64,000 nt of DNA from Smallanthus sonchifolius. Lineage: Eukaryota; Streptophyta; Magnoliopsida; Asterales; Asteraceae. The position numbers and the translations under genes were made by a program. Below, one piece after another: positions 11,065-22,425 of this stretch. The notes beneath the pieces are model-generated. The model ran no database searches. It worked only from the letters and a program-made list of their open reading frames with translations, and was not told where the DNA came from. Positions within the stretch are counted from its first letter, which is position 1, and every line of letters starts with the position of its first letter. The stretch is taken from positions 105,330,001-105,394,000 of the forward strand of contig CM042018.1 of the NCBI GenBank assembly GCA_023525975.1, written 5' to 3'.

Positions 11065-12113
11065 TTAGATAATAGAGGTGAAAAAAAAAACCAGAACCGG
11101 TTATTCCCGAAAACCGGTTCTTCCGGAACCGACCCTATTTTAGTCAAAACCGGTTCTAAAAATAACCGAAACGGCCCTCTGCCCCACGCATCTAACCCGT
11201 TCGCGTGGTTCACCGGTTCCACCGATTAGACCCTTAGAGTGATTCAGTCGATACAGAGGTGCGCTTGAAGTGGGGGGTGTGCTGTCCCTATTGGGCTGGG
11301 CCCTTCCCCATAAGGCCCCACCGTCGGGGCATAAGCGCAAAAAAAAAAGAAAAAAAAGGTTCTCTCCAGAACCGGTTCTACCCAGAACCAGTTATATATA
11401 TATATATATATATAGGGGTATGTTCTTTTGAGAACCAACAATATGTTAATTGACTAGAATTCATGTACATTTCAATATGTTTGAGGTTTGGTTTTAAAAG
11501 ACCTCGAATTTATAGTCGTTTTTTTAAATGCATATATGCACTCACACAATATGCACAAATGAATGCATATATGCATATTTTTACACTTTTCTTAAAAAAA
11601 TTCAGGAGAGAGGAGATAAACTCAAACTAAGAGTGAGAAGAGATAAATAAAACATTGTTGTTGAATTTTACTTTTTTCACTAAAGCGATATGTTCACGTT
11701 TTGTGCGGTTCATTCGGTTCTCAACATATTGTTGGTTCTCAAAATAACATGCCTTTATATATATATATATATATATATATTAAAATGTCTAATAAGTCGT
11801 ATAAATACATTAATTAAACATATAAATAACTAACTTGAAAAGTCTAGTAACATTAAAAACTTAAAATGTTACAAAATAGAGAAATATTTAAAACATAAAA
11901 TATAATATATAGATAAATTATATAAAAAAACTAGATCGTCTTTGTTTTTCGAATAGCCGGAAATATGTTCTTGAAATACCCGCCTTTAGTTACCGGAACC
12001 GGTTCTTGAATACCCGGAGCTGGTACATAGGTTCTGATTTTTTAACCAAAAACCGGACCTAGAGCCGAAATCGGTTCTTAAAAATACCCGATTTATGCAC
12101 CTCTATTAGATAA
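11065..12113. mobile_element. hAT-type non-autonomous element with 8-bp target duplication
   Basis: The element spans 11073-12105, with short inverted ends TAGAGGTG/CACCTCTA and the direct repeat TTAGATAA on both sides (11065-11072 and 12106-12113). An 8-bp duplication is characteristic of hAT insertions. The body contains repeated ACCGGTTC words and no transposase. A second MITE (11414-11755) is nested within it. GC-rich text at 11165-11335 may be a captured sequence but was not recognised. Confidence 0.75.
11414..11755. mobile_element. Nested MITE flanked by TA repeats
   Basis: Ends GGGTATGTTCTTTTGAGAAC and the inverse of GGTTCTCAAAATAACATGCC share about 30 bp, including GAGAACCAACAATATGTT. 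TA microsatellites border both sides (11395-11413 and 11756-11780). A related sequence lies at 44770-45135. Confidence 0.7.
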
Positions 12114-12543
12114 TAAGCAATTTTTTGTACATCCATAAACAAATCATATAAATATTACATCTAAATATTTTTCATTGGGGGCTTTAACTACAACAATGGA
12201 GAAACCTTAGGGTCTTTTTGGCATATGCTCAGTAAAGTTAGGGGTAAAACTGTCCATTAGGTTTTACTTTTGAAATATAGCAAAATAACAGGGGCGTTAT
12301 TGTAATTTTCATTGAACCGTAACTTTACCAAATACCAAAACTCCTCATGGGTCATCACTGAACGCGCATCCGCCGGCCAAGTTAACGGCGAAAAAGGTCA
12401 ACCAGTCGTCGTTTCCGGTAAAAATTCCGGCATCTCTTTCTCTCGTTATGTTTCTCCTCATACAAGCAGATCCGTATAAATCGTAGATTCGCACACGCTT
12501 GATTTTTCAATCTCTTTCTAGAACTTGCTTTTGTGACAATTAG

Positions 12544-13727
12544 GTATCCTGTGTTTCCGGCGTTGCTAATTTTACTCGATTTATTATCTTTAACTCATTT
12601 TCAATCGTGTTATTTTCACTAGTAATTGAAGATTTGAGATCGAATATAAATTCGTTTCAGTTTTCGTAACGATAAGTACGTTTTTCTCGTGAAAATTGCG
12701 TTTTCTTGTATACGAATGCTGTCTATAGAATAGTTATGAAATTAAAATTTATGTGTTTTGTGAATCCAATTATCTGATCAGTAAGAAGTAAATTGTGACA
12801 GATTTCAGTTCGATAAATAGCAACCTGTCGTTTATTTTCCAATTTTTTAACCCTAATTTACACGACTTATTTTAATCTATGTTTCGATACAAGTTTTATT
12901 CAATACCGAGTCGGTTCATTACCATTGTGTTGTGTTTATTTTTATCCACGTTTCGATATAAAATTCATCCAAAGCTAACGCGTGATCACACTTTTGTAAA
13001 TAAACTTTTTTTTGTAATATATGATTTCTGATAAGTAAGCATGAGTTTGATGATGAGTTTCTTATACTTGAAATCTTTAGCAATAACAAGCCTTCTGTGA
13101 TAAACTATCTGATTAGAATAAAATTGAAGCCTGATGCAAATTATAAGGAACTGATTTCTGAAATATGAATCAATCATACCTTACATTTGTTACTTGTTTT
13201 TAAGTTTGTTAACTCACACATTCACATACATTGTAGCATAATATGACTAATGCTATAAGATATTAAGATTAATATATGTCCTATCAGTTTTGAAATAAGG
13301 GCAACTTGTTTGATGTTCAAAATCGTAGTTTGAAATCTAACTGAGAACCGATGGAGTATGAAATGGGTCATTTTTAATATGGATCAGCTTGGTCGGATTG
13401 GATTGGGCTGACCCTGCAAACACTTTTTGTCCATTTTTTTAATATATAATTAGCAAAGCAGTTATGATTATAAAAAATAATCTAACTCTTTGAATTACAA
13501 CTATTTATGAGGTTGTATGCATTAAAATAAAATTTAAGACATTTTCAATGTGTTTGACATGTTCGACGACCCATTCTCCGTTTAGCCAAATTATTGGATT
13601 CGACAGCACAACATACACTAATTTGCTATTGCCTGTGCACATAGCCTCTAAATCTTTAAGTTCCTTAATCCGTATGCATATGATTTTGTTTGATATATTC
13701 ACTTCAAATGCTATTTATGATTTGCAG
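12544..13727 (+). other. Leader (5'UTR) intron of COX5C
   Basis: The donor GTATCC follows a probable non-coding first exon ending at 12543. The acceptor TTTGCAG ends at 13727, 19 bases before the ATG. The first exon contains CT-rich text (about 12430-12455). Known biology: plant COX5c genes carry an intron in the leader that strongly raises expression (intron-mediated enhancement). That this 1.18-kb intron does so here is inference. Confidence 0.7.
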
Positions 13728-13746
13728 GTTTTGAGTACAAAGTATA

Positions 13747-13941
13747 ATGGGTGGTGGTAGGGTTGCTCACCCAGTCTTGAAAGGCCCTAGTGTGGTGAAG
13801 GAACTGGTCATCGGTGCGGTGCTTGGGTTAGCCGCTGGTGGTTTATGGAAGATGCACCACTGGAATGAGCAGAGAAAAACAAGGGCTTTTTATGACCTGC
13901 TGGAGAAGGGTGAGATCAGTGTGGTTGTAGAAGAAGAATAA
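13747..13941 (+). CDS. COX5C: Cytochrome c oxidase subunit 5C
   Basis: A 64-aa nuclear-encoded subunit of mitochondrial respiratory complex IV. The family is plant-specific in this form and 60-65 aa long. The sequence starts MGGGRVAHPVLKGPSVVKE, continues into one membrane helix (about residues 20-36, LVIGAVLGLAAGGLWKM), and ends in the strongly conserved HHWNEQRKTRAFYDLLEKG and an acidic tail (VVVEEE). It is full length and uninterrupted. A 19-base untranslated stretch follows the intron acceptor at 13727, which supports this ATG. No cleavable targeting peptide is expected for this family. 3' flanking sequence is A+T-rich with no further gene. Confidence 0.96.
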   Translation: MGGGRVAHPVLKGPSVVKELVIGAVLGLAAGGLWKMHHWNEQRKTRAFYDLLEKGEISVVVEEE

Positions 13942-14274
13942 TGACCATTGCCCTGTGACATGTGAGTTCTTTCATCATATCTCATGTGAGACAGTTTATA
14001 TAATTCAGAGATGGTTAATTTCAAATTTAAAGAACATAAAAAATTGGCATGGTAGTTGGCCTCAAACTTTCTTATTTGTTAAAAAATTGGTGGTGTGTTG
14101 CTCTTCATGGAATCCAGATTACTATTTGCAGTTTCTGTTTTTTTCTTATTTACAATATTTATTTTATTTATAACTTTTAATATATTAATTTTTATATAAA
14201 TTTAAATACGTTGTTAGAATATCTTTATTTATATGTACACTTTTGGTATATATTTTATTAGAAACTGCTTTTTT

Positions 14275-14410
14275 TTAACGGCAAACTTCTACACATTCTA
14301 AATTTACTTCTAATCTACACCACTTGTTCACGACGGGGCTAGAACTCACAACCTTTTGGAACACCATGCAACACACCTAGATACTATTGAGCCAAATGCC
14401 ATTTGAATGT
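14275..14410 (-). mobile_element. SINE-like repeat
   Basis: On the minus strand it starts near 14405 with an A-box-like TGGCTCAATAGT, has a B-box-like GAGTTCTAGCCC (about 14335-14346), and ends in an A run (T run at 14270-14277 on the plus strand). No target duplication was found. Confidence 0.5.
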
Positions 14411-14667
14411 TTGATATATCTTTGCCTTCTAAACATACTTTATTATTGAATGTAAATGTTTAGTGTAATAATAAGTTCTTTCACTTTTTAAAGGAAATTA
14501 AATTAAATTTTTTTTTAAATTTATGGGGGCCTACGATCTACCCGTTCACTTGCATCCGGATTTCCGAACGGGATTGAATTGAACGTCTACAGGACAAGTA
14601 CTCCGCCTACCCGCGCTGTACATGCTCTTAATGGCAACCACATATAACTTAAGCTAATGTTAGACAA

Positions 14668-14705
14668 CTAGTTATGATACCCGCGCTACGCGACGGGGCA
14701 CACAT
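14668..14705 (-). mobile_element. Helitron-like 3' terminus
   Basis: On the minus strand a GC hairpin (CGTCGCG TA GCGCGGG) is followed by ATCATAACTAG, then T. A hairpin about 10 bases before a CTRR end inserted 5' to T is the Helitron 3' signature. The matching 5' TC end was not located. Confidence 0.5.
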
Positions 14706-14883
14706 TTATCCTCAAAACTATAGTTGTAAGTCGCGGTTGTACATTTTGAAACGATGATACGACGAGAGTGTTAAAATTTGCAACGTAAAAGTAGGAGAAA
14801 AATAAAATATTCTTACATACTAAAACGAATTGTTAAAAAAACAAAAAAAAGTAGGAAAAACAAAACTGGATTAAAAAGTAACA

Positions 14884-14990
14884 TAAAATAAAAATAAAAT
14901 ATATTACTGTCACCCCCAAGGATCGAAACAGGGTGAACGGGGGGCACGGGGTATTCGCTTGCCGCTGGGCCAGGACGATTTTTGTGTTTA
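14884..14990 (-). mobile_element. tRNA-derived SINE-like repeat
   Basis: The minus strand shows TGGCCCAGCGGCAAGCG (A-box region, about 14955-14971) and TTTCGATCCTTGG (B-box region, about 14920-14932). The spacing is tRNA-like and A+T-rich sequence follows. It lacks features of a functional tRNA (no complete cloverleaf), so it is read as a SINE head. Confidence 0.5.
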
Positions 14991-15249
14991 AGCTCCTCCA
15001 TTTAATCCTTTATACACACACAAAAGCAGTGGGAAATTAAAAAAATGGCCAACCATCAAACATCACGTGGCATCACCGCCAAAACCAGCCAACCACGATT
15101 AAGAAATGTAGACACCCTTCTTGAAATGTATTTAGTTCAAATTGTAATGGAAGCACAAAAAAAAAAGTTTGGTGCTAAATGGTTATTTCAAAACCAAGGG
15201 TTGTGAAGCTATCATAACTAGATCAAAGTATGTTTACAAATAATACAAA

Positions 15250-15290
15250 CTAGGTTTATTTCACTCGGGCGTTGTGGCGAGCGGTTTTCA
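15250..15290 (-). mobile_element. Second Helitron-like 3' terminus
   Basis: The minus strand reads a GC-rich stem region (CTCGCCACAACGCCCGAG) followed by AATAAACCTAG and T. The stem is short and no 5' end was found. Confidence 0.35.
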
Positions 15291-15926
15291 TGTTTGCAGT
15301 ATGTTGATGTTTATGGTGCGATTTATGTTTTGCAATATGTTTATGTTTATGGTGCGATATAGAAATTTTCTATCATACGTAGTGATAATATTTACATTAA
15401 AAAAGTTTACAATAGTATCGTTCGGTTTAACGATCACATACTAAATGTGCAGTCAAAACAACAAAAGCTACTAACGTTAACCGAAACATAAAACTCATAA
15501 CCAATTCCTAAACCATTGCAAGGCAATATTTGCAATTTTGGGCCACAAATCGGCACATTCCTTTCAGATTGGTCCACTCCTTTTCCCCTATGCATCAGAA
15601 CTGTCAATTTCAGAAAATGTGTAGCAGAGTTTTTAATCAAGCTCTTTGTGACAGCTACTTAATGTACATAGCATTGAGATTTGTACAAATGTTGATCTGA
15701 TCAAACATCATAATAAGAGTATTTATACTTATAAGGAAACGGATTATATGTGATTCAATCCGCTTACTCTGCATAGTAATCAGTAGAAGACATAATTCTC
15801 AACCCCGAGATAATGTAAGAATCATCATGGTAAAATCATACCAAATTACCAACACCCGAACATGTCTATTTTACTTGATGAACAAAGCACCAACTTTTAT
15901 TGATTTCTTTACCTGAGGTGCAGCAT

Positions 15927-16047
15927 ATGCATGGAGTCCAACTTCAGGGCTGTGATTACATGATACATATATGCATGGAGTCCAACTTCAGGGCTGTGAT
16001 TACATGATACATATATGCATGGAGTCCAACTTCAGGGCTGTGATTAC
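15927..16047. repeat. 44-bp direct tandem repeat, about 2.7 copies
   Basis: ATGCATGGAGTCCAACTTCA starts at 15927, 15971 and 16015 with near-perfect identity between units. The third unit is incomplete. Confidence 0.95.
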
Positions 16048-17133
16048 TCTAACTTTAGGCATTTATGAACTATATATTACGAATATACATACAAAAGAAT
16101 CATAAAAAGAAGCAAAAGCACAAACAAATAGCAAGTAGTACCTGGCTAGTTTTGAGAAGGCACATAAGCAGGAAAGAAAGACAGTTTACTTGTAAAAACT
16201 GCATCAGAAGATGGTGATAGAGCAGGTACAGTGCAGGGGGAGGTCTTCTGTAGCTCACCAGGAACGACATGAATAAAGGAATAAAACATGATTACGTCAA
16301 ATACAAACTTAATTGTAATTAGATTCATCAATAAAGAAGGTAATGAAAGCAACAAAAAAGCTAAGCTAGCTAAATTAAGTTAAAATAATTAAGATGAATC
16401 ATGTAACAATAGAAGATGGTAATGAAGTAAAAAAAAACCTATTCACTTGTTTGCAATCTCATATAAAAGTAGACGTGTTTGATATTTTTTTTTAATTATA
16501 AGACATTTTTTTCTATTTTATTTCTTCATAAATAACCGCCAACCTCCCAACCATACCACGGTCCTTTAATCTTTATCGATCAAGTTATATATAGATTTTT
16601 TAAAGCTATATATGATAAGATGTTTTTTGTTACAACCATTTATTACAAATGTACTTTGAAAATTGGTATAAAGATAATTGTAAATAATTATCAATGTGCA
16701 GGGGGGAATTTTTCTATGTAGGATATGGTCCAGCAGGAACGACAGGATTAAAACATTATCACATCAGCTACATTGAAGGTTAGGAGCGGATTAAAACACG
16801 AATACACCAGCCAGAAAATAAAATTTGAATTCATACAGCTGGATTAAAACATTGTTACATCAGCTACAAACTAAAAACATAATTCATTCATACAATTTAT
16901 AGAGTTTGCTAGGGTTTACCTTATAGAAATCGAAACCGAGGGGGGTACTTCTAAAAGGTAACAATGGTGTAAAGATCACCGTCAATGTTAGCAGCCTTAA
17001 TCTGAGATACAGATTAGATTAGATTATAAAAAAAAATTAACATCCTAAAGAAGTCGGATCTGTACAGGACAAATTAGATATATAAAAAGTTGAAAATTAA
17101 ACTTTTTAAAATTTAATTATGAAATAAAAACTT

Positions 17134-17212
17134 CTTAGTCCATCATAAGTGAACTCGGTGCCTCTCTCATTCTCCCAGGTTATTGTCTTCATGGCTAATG
17201 CCTCCACAATTC
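17134..17212 (-). pseudogene. Possible MAP65-like exon fragment
   Basis: After a good acceptor (GGGACAG), 79 bases encode a peptide with MKTITWENERGTEFTYDG. The pattern W-E-x-E-R-G...F-x-Y-D-G is typical of the microtubule-bundling MAP65/ASE1 family, before the LLSMLEEY block, which is missing here. No other MAP65 exon was found nearby, so this is read as a gene fragment or relic. The match is from memory and short. Confidence 0.35.
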
Positions 17213-19068
17213 CTGTCCCAAAATCATCAATAAAAAGTTGATCCATCTAGTTATGTTTTATCTCCAACGGGTCAAACGAGGTGCCGTAGAGACACAATCA
17301 GATAAAATGGAGTGGTAAAAAAGCAAAATAATGTAAATCACTGAAGAATATAGATCTGTACTCTCGTATATAATCCTGGTGTTGCATGAACAAAATAACT
17401 TTATGTGAAGGAGAAGAAGCGGTGCCTGTAGGGGTATGTAACATTTTTGATGAATATTATCAAAACAACAGAACCAATATGGTTTCTGAAGATGGAGGTA
17501 CTAATTCAGAAAAACAAACCAATACAGGGTAAATAACAAACCATTATGATATAAAGTAATAAATAATCTCTGCAAAAGCTTCAAGCTGGAAATGTCTATC
17601 AAGAAAACATAAGAGTAAGAGCAATTTGACCTAAATATGGGGGTAAATAATCAAGAAATGAACTGGGTATCCATAAATTTAATTTAAAAATATTTTTTTT
17701 ACGTGTTAATACGTTGAGGAGATGAAGCATGAAGAGGGGGAAGATGATGATAGTGATGAGAATCTTGTTTATTTACAACCCTTAGATCAACACGTTGAAC
17801 TGTGATTTTTTTTCTTCAGAACATTCCACTTCCATCTGATTTTTCATTCATATCATAACCATTGATTCTTTCACCTTCACAAATCCCATCCTCTTTCTGT
17901 TTCCCCAATGTAACTTATACATTAGACCAAAAGCTTCAATCTTTATCTCTGAAAATTTTAGTGCAATTTCAGTCAAAGCCCCTAAAAATTATCAAGAACA
18001 CAGAACAAAAAAGAGATAAAAACTGTAAAATAAAGAATACCCACATGAAGATCTATGCTAAAAGCCAATTTTTAGCATCCAATCTTCAAAATATCACTCT
18101 ACATTTCAACATCATCCAAGAACATGAGTAGTTAAATCTTCAAAATTCCACTTTTGGCATAAAATCTTCAAAAGCTCATTTTTAGCCATTTTTAACAAAA
18201 ACACAACACGTCAACTGGCTAAGAACACTAAACAATTTGGTGTAACTAATGTTGAGGAAGACTTACCGGGAAGAATTCGTCATTCAAAACAAAGCAGTGA
18301 AAAGTAGCAACATTGCAAACGCAGATCCGAGCCATGTTGCGTTTCGGTTTGGTTGATGAAGAATCATCGCATATCCCTTTTCCCTCATCCGCCAGCAAGT
18401 GATGAAGACGGAGCAGCGGTGGTGTCCGTGTCATCATCGATCTCTCTTTCTCATCTCAACAACCCTAGAAACCCTAACTTCTGGAGGAGGTTTGCTGCCT
18501 TATACAAAGCCGAGTCGACAGGTGGAGGAGGTTGTTGTTCACTCACTGCTGGTAAGGGCTCGTCTGGTGAACGATGGTGAATAGGGGAAACCCTAATTTT
18601 GGGTCTTTGGTGTGAAAAGGGGAAAGAAGAAACTGGTGTATAAGAAAAAGGATGCTCAGACGCATAAAAGCGTGGTGTGAAAAAGAAATGTCAAACGCGG
18701 AAGCAGGACTTGAAAAAGAAATGTTAAACGCGGAAGCAGGACTTGCTTACAAAGTTGTAAGATGTCAGAGCAGCTTCCTTATATTTCTTATCTTTATCCT
18801 TATAATTACACTAAAAAACATTACTTTTTCTACTTTTTATCTCTACTTTTCTCTCTCCTTATCTTTATCCTTATAATTATACTAAAAACCACTACTTTTA
18901 TCCATATATTTACAAAAACCTTATATCTTTTCTCTCTCATCTACTCACAAACATTTTAAATCACTCTTTAAAATATGGAAAACTCACTCACAGATTTATA
19001 CCAAACCTGCTGTGAATGCTCTTAGATCTCAAAACCAATGGCTGAAAATCCTATAGGTATTATAGAAG

Positions 19069-20336
19069 GGGAAAATTATCAAAATACACATTTGATTAAG
19101 TGGAATTTCAAGAAAGACACTGACTCTTAGCCTTCAGTTTTATAGACACTCACTCACAACGGACGGCTAAAGCCGACATATATTTCCGTGCAAACTTTTA
19201 CGCTGGTCCAATGAAGAGACGTTGCGTGGCAGGCTAAATAGCCGTCCCATGACGTCTAATTAGCCGAGTGTTAATAACGGCTAAATAGCCGACACCTAAC
19301 GGCTAAGCCGACTCTTTTTTATCGGCTGTAGCCGATTGAGATCCATGGGCCGGCTTGATGTTTAGCCGGCGCTTTTGATGGTTCTATTCGTTTTTGACGG
19401 CTAAGAACGGCTATTTAGCCGGCGCATCCGGATTTTGTTATATTTCTTATTTATTTTTATATATTTCTCCGGACTTCTATATGTATGAAAACATATTTTG
19501 TTGTTAAATGGTTTAAATTTGAAATGGAAAACGTTACACCAAGTAAGGAAGAAAATCTTCCGGTTGGAGAATCGGATAACCTTGCTGTTGAAGATCCAGT
19601 TAACCGTTTGTTCGTAGAACCGGAAAACCGTGTTGTTCAACTACCAGAAGAAGAAGAAGATGAGTTTGTTGAAGATTGGGCGGCTATTAACGATCTCATA
19701 GAAGAAGATGGTGTTTGTAGTCCTAGTTTTGATCCATTTGAAGACGACGAAACTGAAGTAGATGCTTGTTGGAGTCCTTAAATTTTCTTGTAATCTTTTA
19801 ATTTTCTTGTAATCCTTGAAATTTTCTTGTAATCCTTGAAATTTTCTCGTAATCTTTTAATTTTCTTGAAATCTTTTAAATTTCTCGTAATCTTTTAATT
19901 TTCTCGTAATCTTTTATTTATTTACTATTATAGATGTGGATTTATGAGGTGTTTCCCGAGTGTCGATCGTTCGTAGATAAGTATAAGTTAAAAGTGCCAA
20001 GATGTCTTAGTTGGGGAGTGGCCGGTGTTATCACGTGGAATCGAGCATGCAAAGTTATGAAAAATGCGGTTAAAGTAATAATTTAAAACTTTTTATACTT
20101 ATATTAAATTGCCGGGTATTGTACTTGTATTTTTTGTTTATAGCCTAAGTATAGGCCCCTTGCACTTAAGCCGAACCACCTTGAGAAAGAGTTACATTGG
20201 TGGCTGTCTAGTGTGGAGTTTATTGATAAAGAAGAACAAATGAACAAGTCGATACCAAAAAAGGGATTCCAATGGTTGACCCGATGGATGAGCCAATGGC
20301 TAAACTGTCGGCTGAGAAAAAAAAGAAGAAGAAACT
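19069..20336 (+). mobile_element. Truncated Mutator-like element, copy 1
   Basis: Starts with the TIR end GGGGAAAATTATCAAAATA and the CGGCTAAA-rich TIR (to about 19432), then the first part of the internal gene. It stops at the duplication breakpoint after GAGAAAAAAAAGAAGAAG. It is the same as 22576-23830 apart from point changes, an 18-bp deletion in the TIR and one extra 20-bp spacer repeat unit. The right TIR is absent. Confidence 0.75.
19485..19781 (+). pseudogene. 5' part of the MULE-borne gene, copy 1
   Basis: 98-aa acidic frame, nearly identical to 23004-23297. Further exon-like segments follow (19934-20072 and 20143-20336), but the gene is cut by the duplication breakpoint. See the copy at 23004 for the full description. 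Confidence 0.6.
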
Positions 20337-20342
20337 GGTGTA

Positions 20343-22425
20343 TTAGATAACGGTCCTCGTTTTAATACACCATTTTTGAATTCATACACCAAATTGATAT
20401 TGACATGACACATGTTACTTTTTCAATTTTTAATTTTTTTTATTTATAAGGTCATTGTTTTCATATACCACTTTTACTTTTAAATTTTTTTATTTATATA
20501 TATTTAAATACGTTTTGGTATAATTTGAAATGTTTAATGAGAAAAGGAATAAGAAATGCATTTAAAAAACCATTATATTCAAAACACGAACATTATCATT
20601 TATCATTTTTACCCATACACAGATACGTAGCTAAGTTTAAAATAAATTTATAAATATTCATTCTTTTAGGTAGCTAGATTTGAAATAATTTATTGATACG
20701 TTTTTTTTGTTTATATATAGATATTCAGCTTTAACATGGTCTAACTTTTGTTAGCTATTATGCAAATTTAAAAAAAATTATTGATACGTTTTTTTAATAT
20801 ATAGATAACACTCATTTTAGTAAATAACTTTTACATCAACACCTATTTGAGAAAAAAAGTTGATAATATTTATCCGGTTACATTATTATCCAAAGATTTT
20901 ACAGAGATTTGGATGAACACGATGCGAGTGTTCTGGCCCCAAAAAGTGTTTCCAGCTAAGATTCTTGTGGAGAAAATCCAGACCAAATATTAAAAGGCTG
21001 ACAAATATTTGTTTTCTTAGGCATGGTATGGCTTTTTTTCTGTGAATATATGATGACCATTGCAAGATCATTATTGCCATATCTAATTTAGAGGCTTGCC
21101 ACATGACACTAAAAAGTTGTAATATACATCCTCTGCATGACTAAACTAAGCATACCCTATTTCGTCTTGGGTGAATAACCTCAATTTTCTCATATTTCCT
21201 TCCATAAAAAAGCTTTATTCATTTATCCTTCTTCATCAATTCAAAAAGTTCATTTGGGTATACCGAGGCTATGATGATTACGTCGGCTACATCAGTCCAT
21301 ATGTGAACTTTGAAGTGCCTGGTGAACCTAGTCCGTTCATGAACCAAGATAATTTTGCCAACCCTTTAAGCACACCGGGATATGATTTCATAGGATTGAA
21401 CCAAGATACTGCTGAACAGGCGATGAACAAATATATTGAGCACCTCCCAAAAATCTTCCGTCCGTATGTTACACGTATACATAACGTGTTGGGTGATGGA
21501 AATTGTGGATTTCGAGCAACAGCTTCTGCTCTTGGGTACAGTGAAGATCAATGGCCAGAAATTCGGAGTGCACTGCTGGAAGAGTTATTAGAGTTTAGAA
21601 AGGAATATACGGACGCTTTCTGTGGCTCATTCCAAAATATCTATACTTCCTTATGTTGGTCGGGGCCAGGTTTTGCGCAAGGGGAACATTGGATGATCAT
21701 GCCAGAAGCTGGTTTCTTGATTGCGAACATGTTTAATGTAATTGTTCATTTTATATCTGAAGTGAGTAGAAACAGTTCGACGTGCTTCTCGCTTTGGAGA
21801 GGCCCTGATCAGTTCCCACAAAAAAGGTAATTACAATTGCACACGTAAATGGGAACCATTTTATAATGGTAGAGTTGCAAGGAGAGTATCCAATAGCTAG
21901 AACAAACAATCTGTGGACACTCAAAAGAGGAAGCAGTGCAGCTGGTTGGGAAAATGTATTCAAATCACGCCAGGATATGTATAGAGTTTAGGTTGCACAA
22001 CCAGTTGAATTTGTAAAAATAGATTAAAACTCGATATGTATTCAAACGCTAATGATAATTATTGTTTTCTATTTGTTTTTATAACAAATATAAATAAATA
22101 ATATTATTTTACTTTAAATAATATTAAAAAGACAAACCGTAAAATGGTAATTAATATTCAAAAATTTGAAATGCTAAATAATATTAGTTTCCTTTAAATA
22201 ATATTAAAAGGATAAAAGTTAAAAATTATTAAATAATATCAAAAAGATAAAAAATAAAAATATTTATTTTATTTTAAATATAATCTAATACTAAAAACGT
22301 AAAGAAAAGTAAAACAAAACAAATATAATTAATATATGTGATTTGAAATGATTATGTCACTGTTAACACTACTTTATAGGTGGTGTGTAAATTCCATATA
22401 GGTGGTGTATGAAACAACTACCCCA
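20343..22425 (+). mobile_element. Transposon-like insertion carrying an OTU-protease relic
   Basis: Comparison with unit 1 shows that these 2083 bases were added between GGTGTA and TAAGAAAAAGG. The ends are related in inverted form with TACACC words (CGTTTTAATACACC at the left; the inverse of the right end reads GTTTCATACACCACC). Duplication of the target is at most 2 bp (AT). Apart from the OTU relic there is no transposase. It could be a degenerate Mutator-type element; the superfamily is not settled. Confidence 0.55.
21171..21991 (+). pseudogene. OTU-type cysteine protease, frameshifted transposon-associated relic
   Basis: The frame 21171-21830 carries GDGNCGFRA with the OTU catalytic Asp and Cys, followed by LGYSEDQWPEIR and EHWMIMPEAGFLIAN. 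This layout is known from the C-terminal OTU domain of plant MULE/FAR1-like transposon proteins. At the A run 21820-21825 one extra base shifts the frame. In the next frame the domain goes on with VITIAHVNGNHFIMVELQG, containing the expected catalytic His, and ends at 21991 (MYRV-stop). The frameshift separates Cys from His, so no active enzyme is expected. An upstream transposase part is not recognisable. Confidence 0.75.

Larger units (their letters stand above)
15430..18634. other. Gene-poor region with weak exon-like signals
   Basis: Short minus-strand frames here have some exon character: 16146-16290 (Ser/Pro-rich end VPSQN-stop) and 18267-18335 (MARICVCNVATF..., followed by GTAAGT). I could not join them into a gene or recognise a family. 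CCCTAA-type text at 18462-18478 resembles plant leader sequence. It may hold a non-coding or decayed gene. Confidence 0.3.
18635..20336. repeat. Tandem segmental duplication, unit 1
   Basis: This block is repeated, highly similar, at 20337-23830 (unit 2). Unit 2 is interrupted by an insertion at 20343-22425. Shared text includes AAGAAAAAGGATGCTCAGAC, CAATGGCTGAAAATCCTATA, the MULE TIR and the following ORF. The two breakpoints share GAAGAAACT (18626-18634, 20328-20336, 23822-23830), which suggests unequal exchange at microhomology. Confidence 0.8.

Noticed and set aside
14884..14990. Possible tRNA gene (A and B boxes present)
   Set aside because: No complete acceptor stem or anticodon arm could be folded by eye; A+T tail and dispersed nature fit a SINE. 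The same holds for 55930-56045 and 14275-14410.
20343..22425. Insertion as a Mutator element with a 9-bp duplication
   Set aside because: Comparison with the empty duplicate shows at most a 2-bp duplication, so a standard Mutator insertion cannot be claimed.
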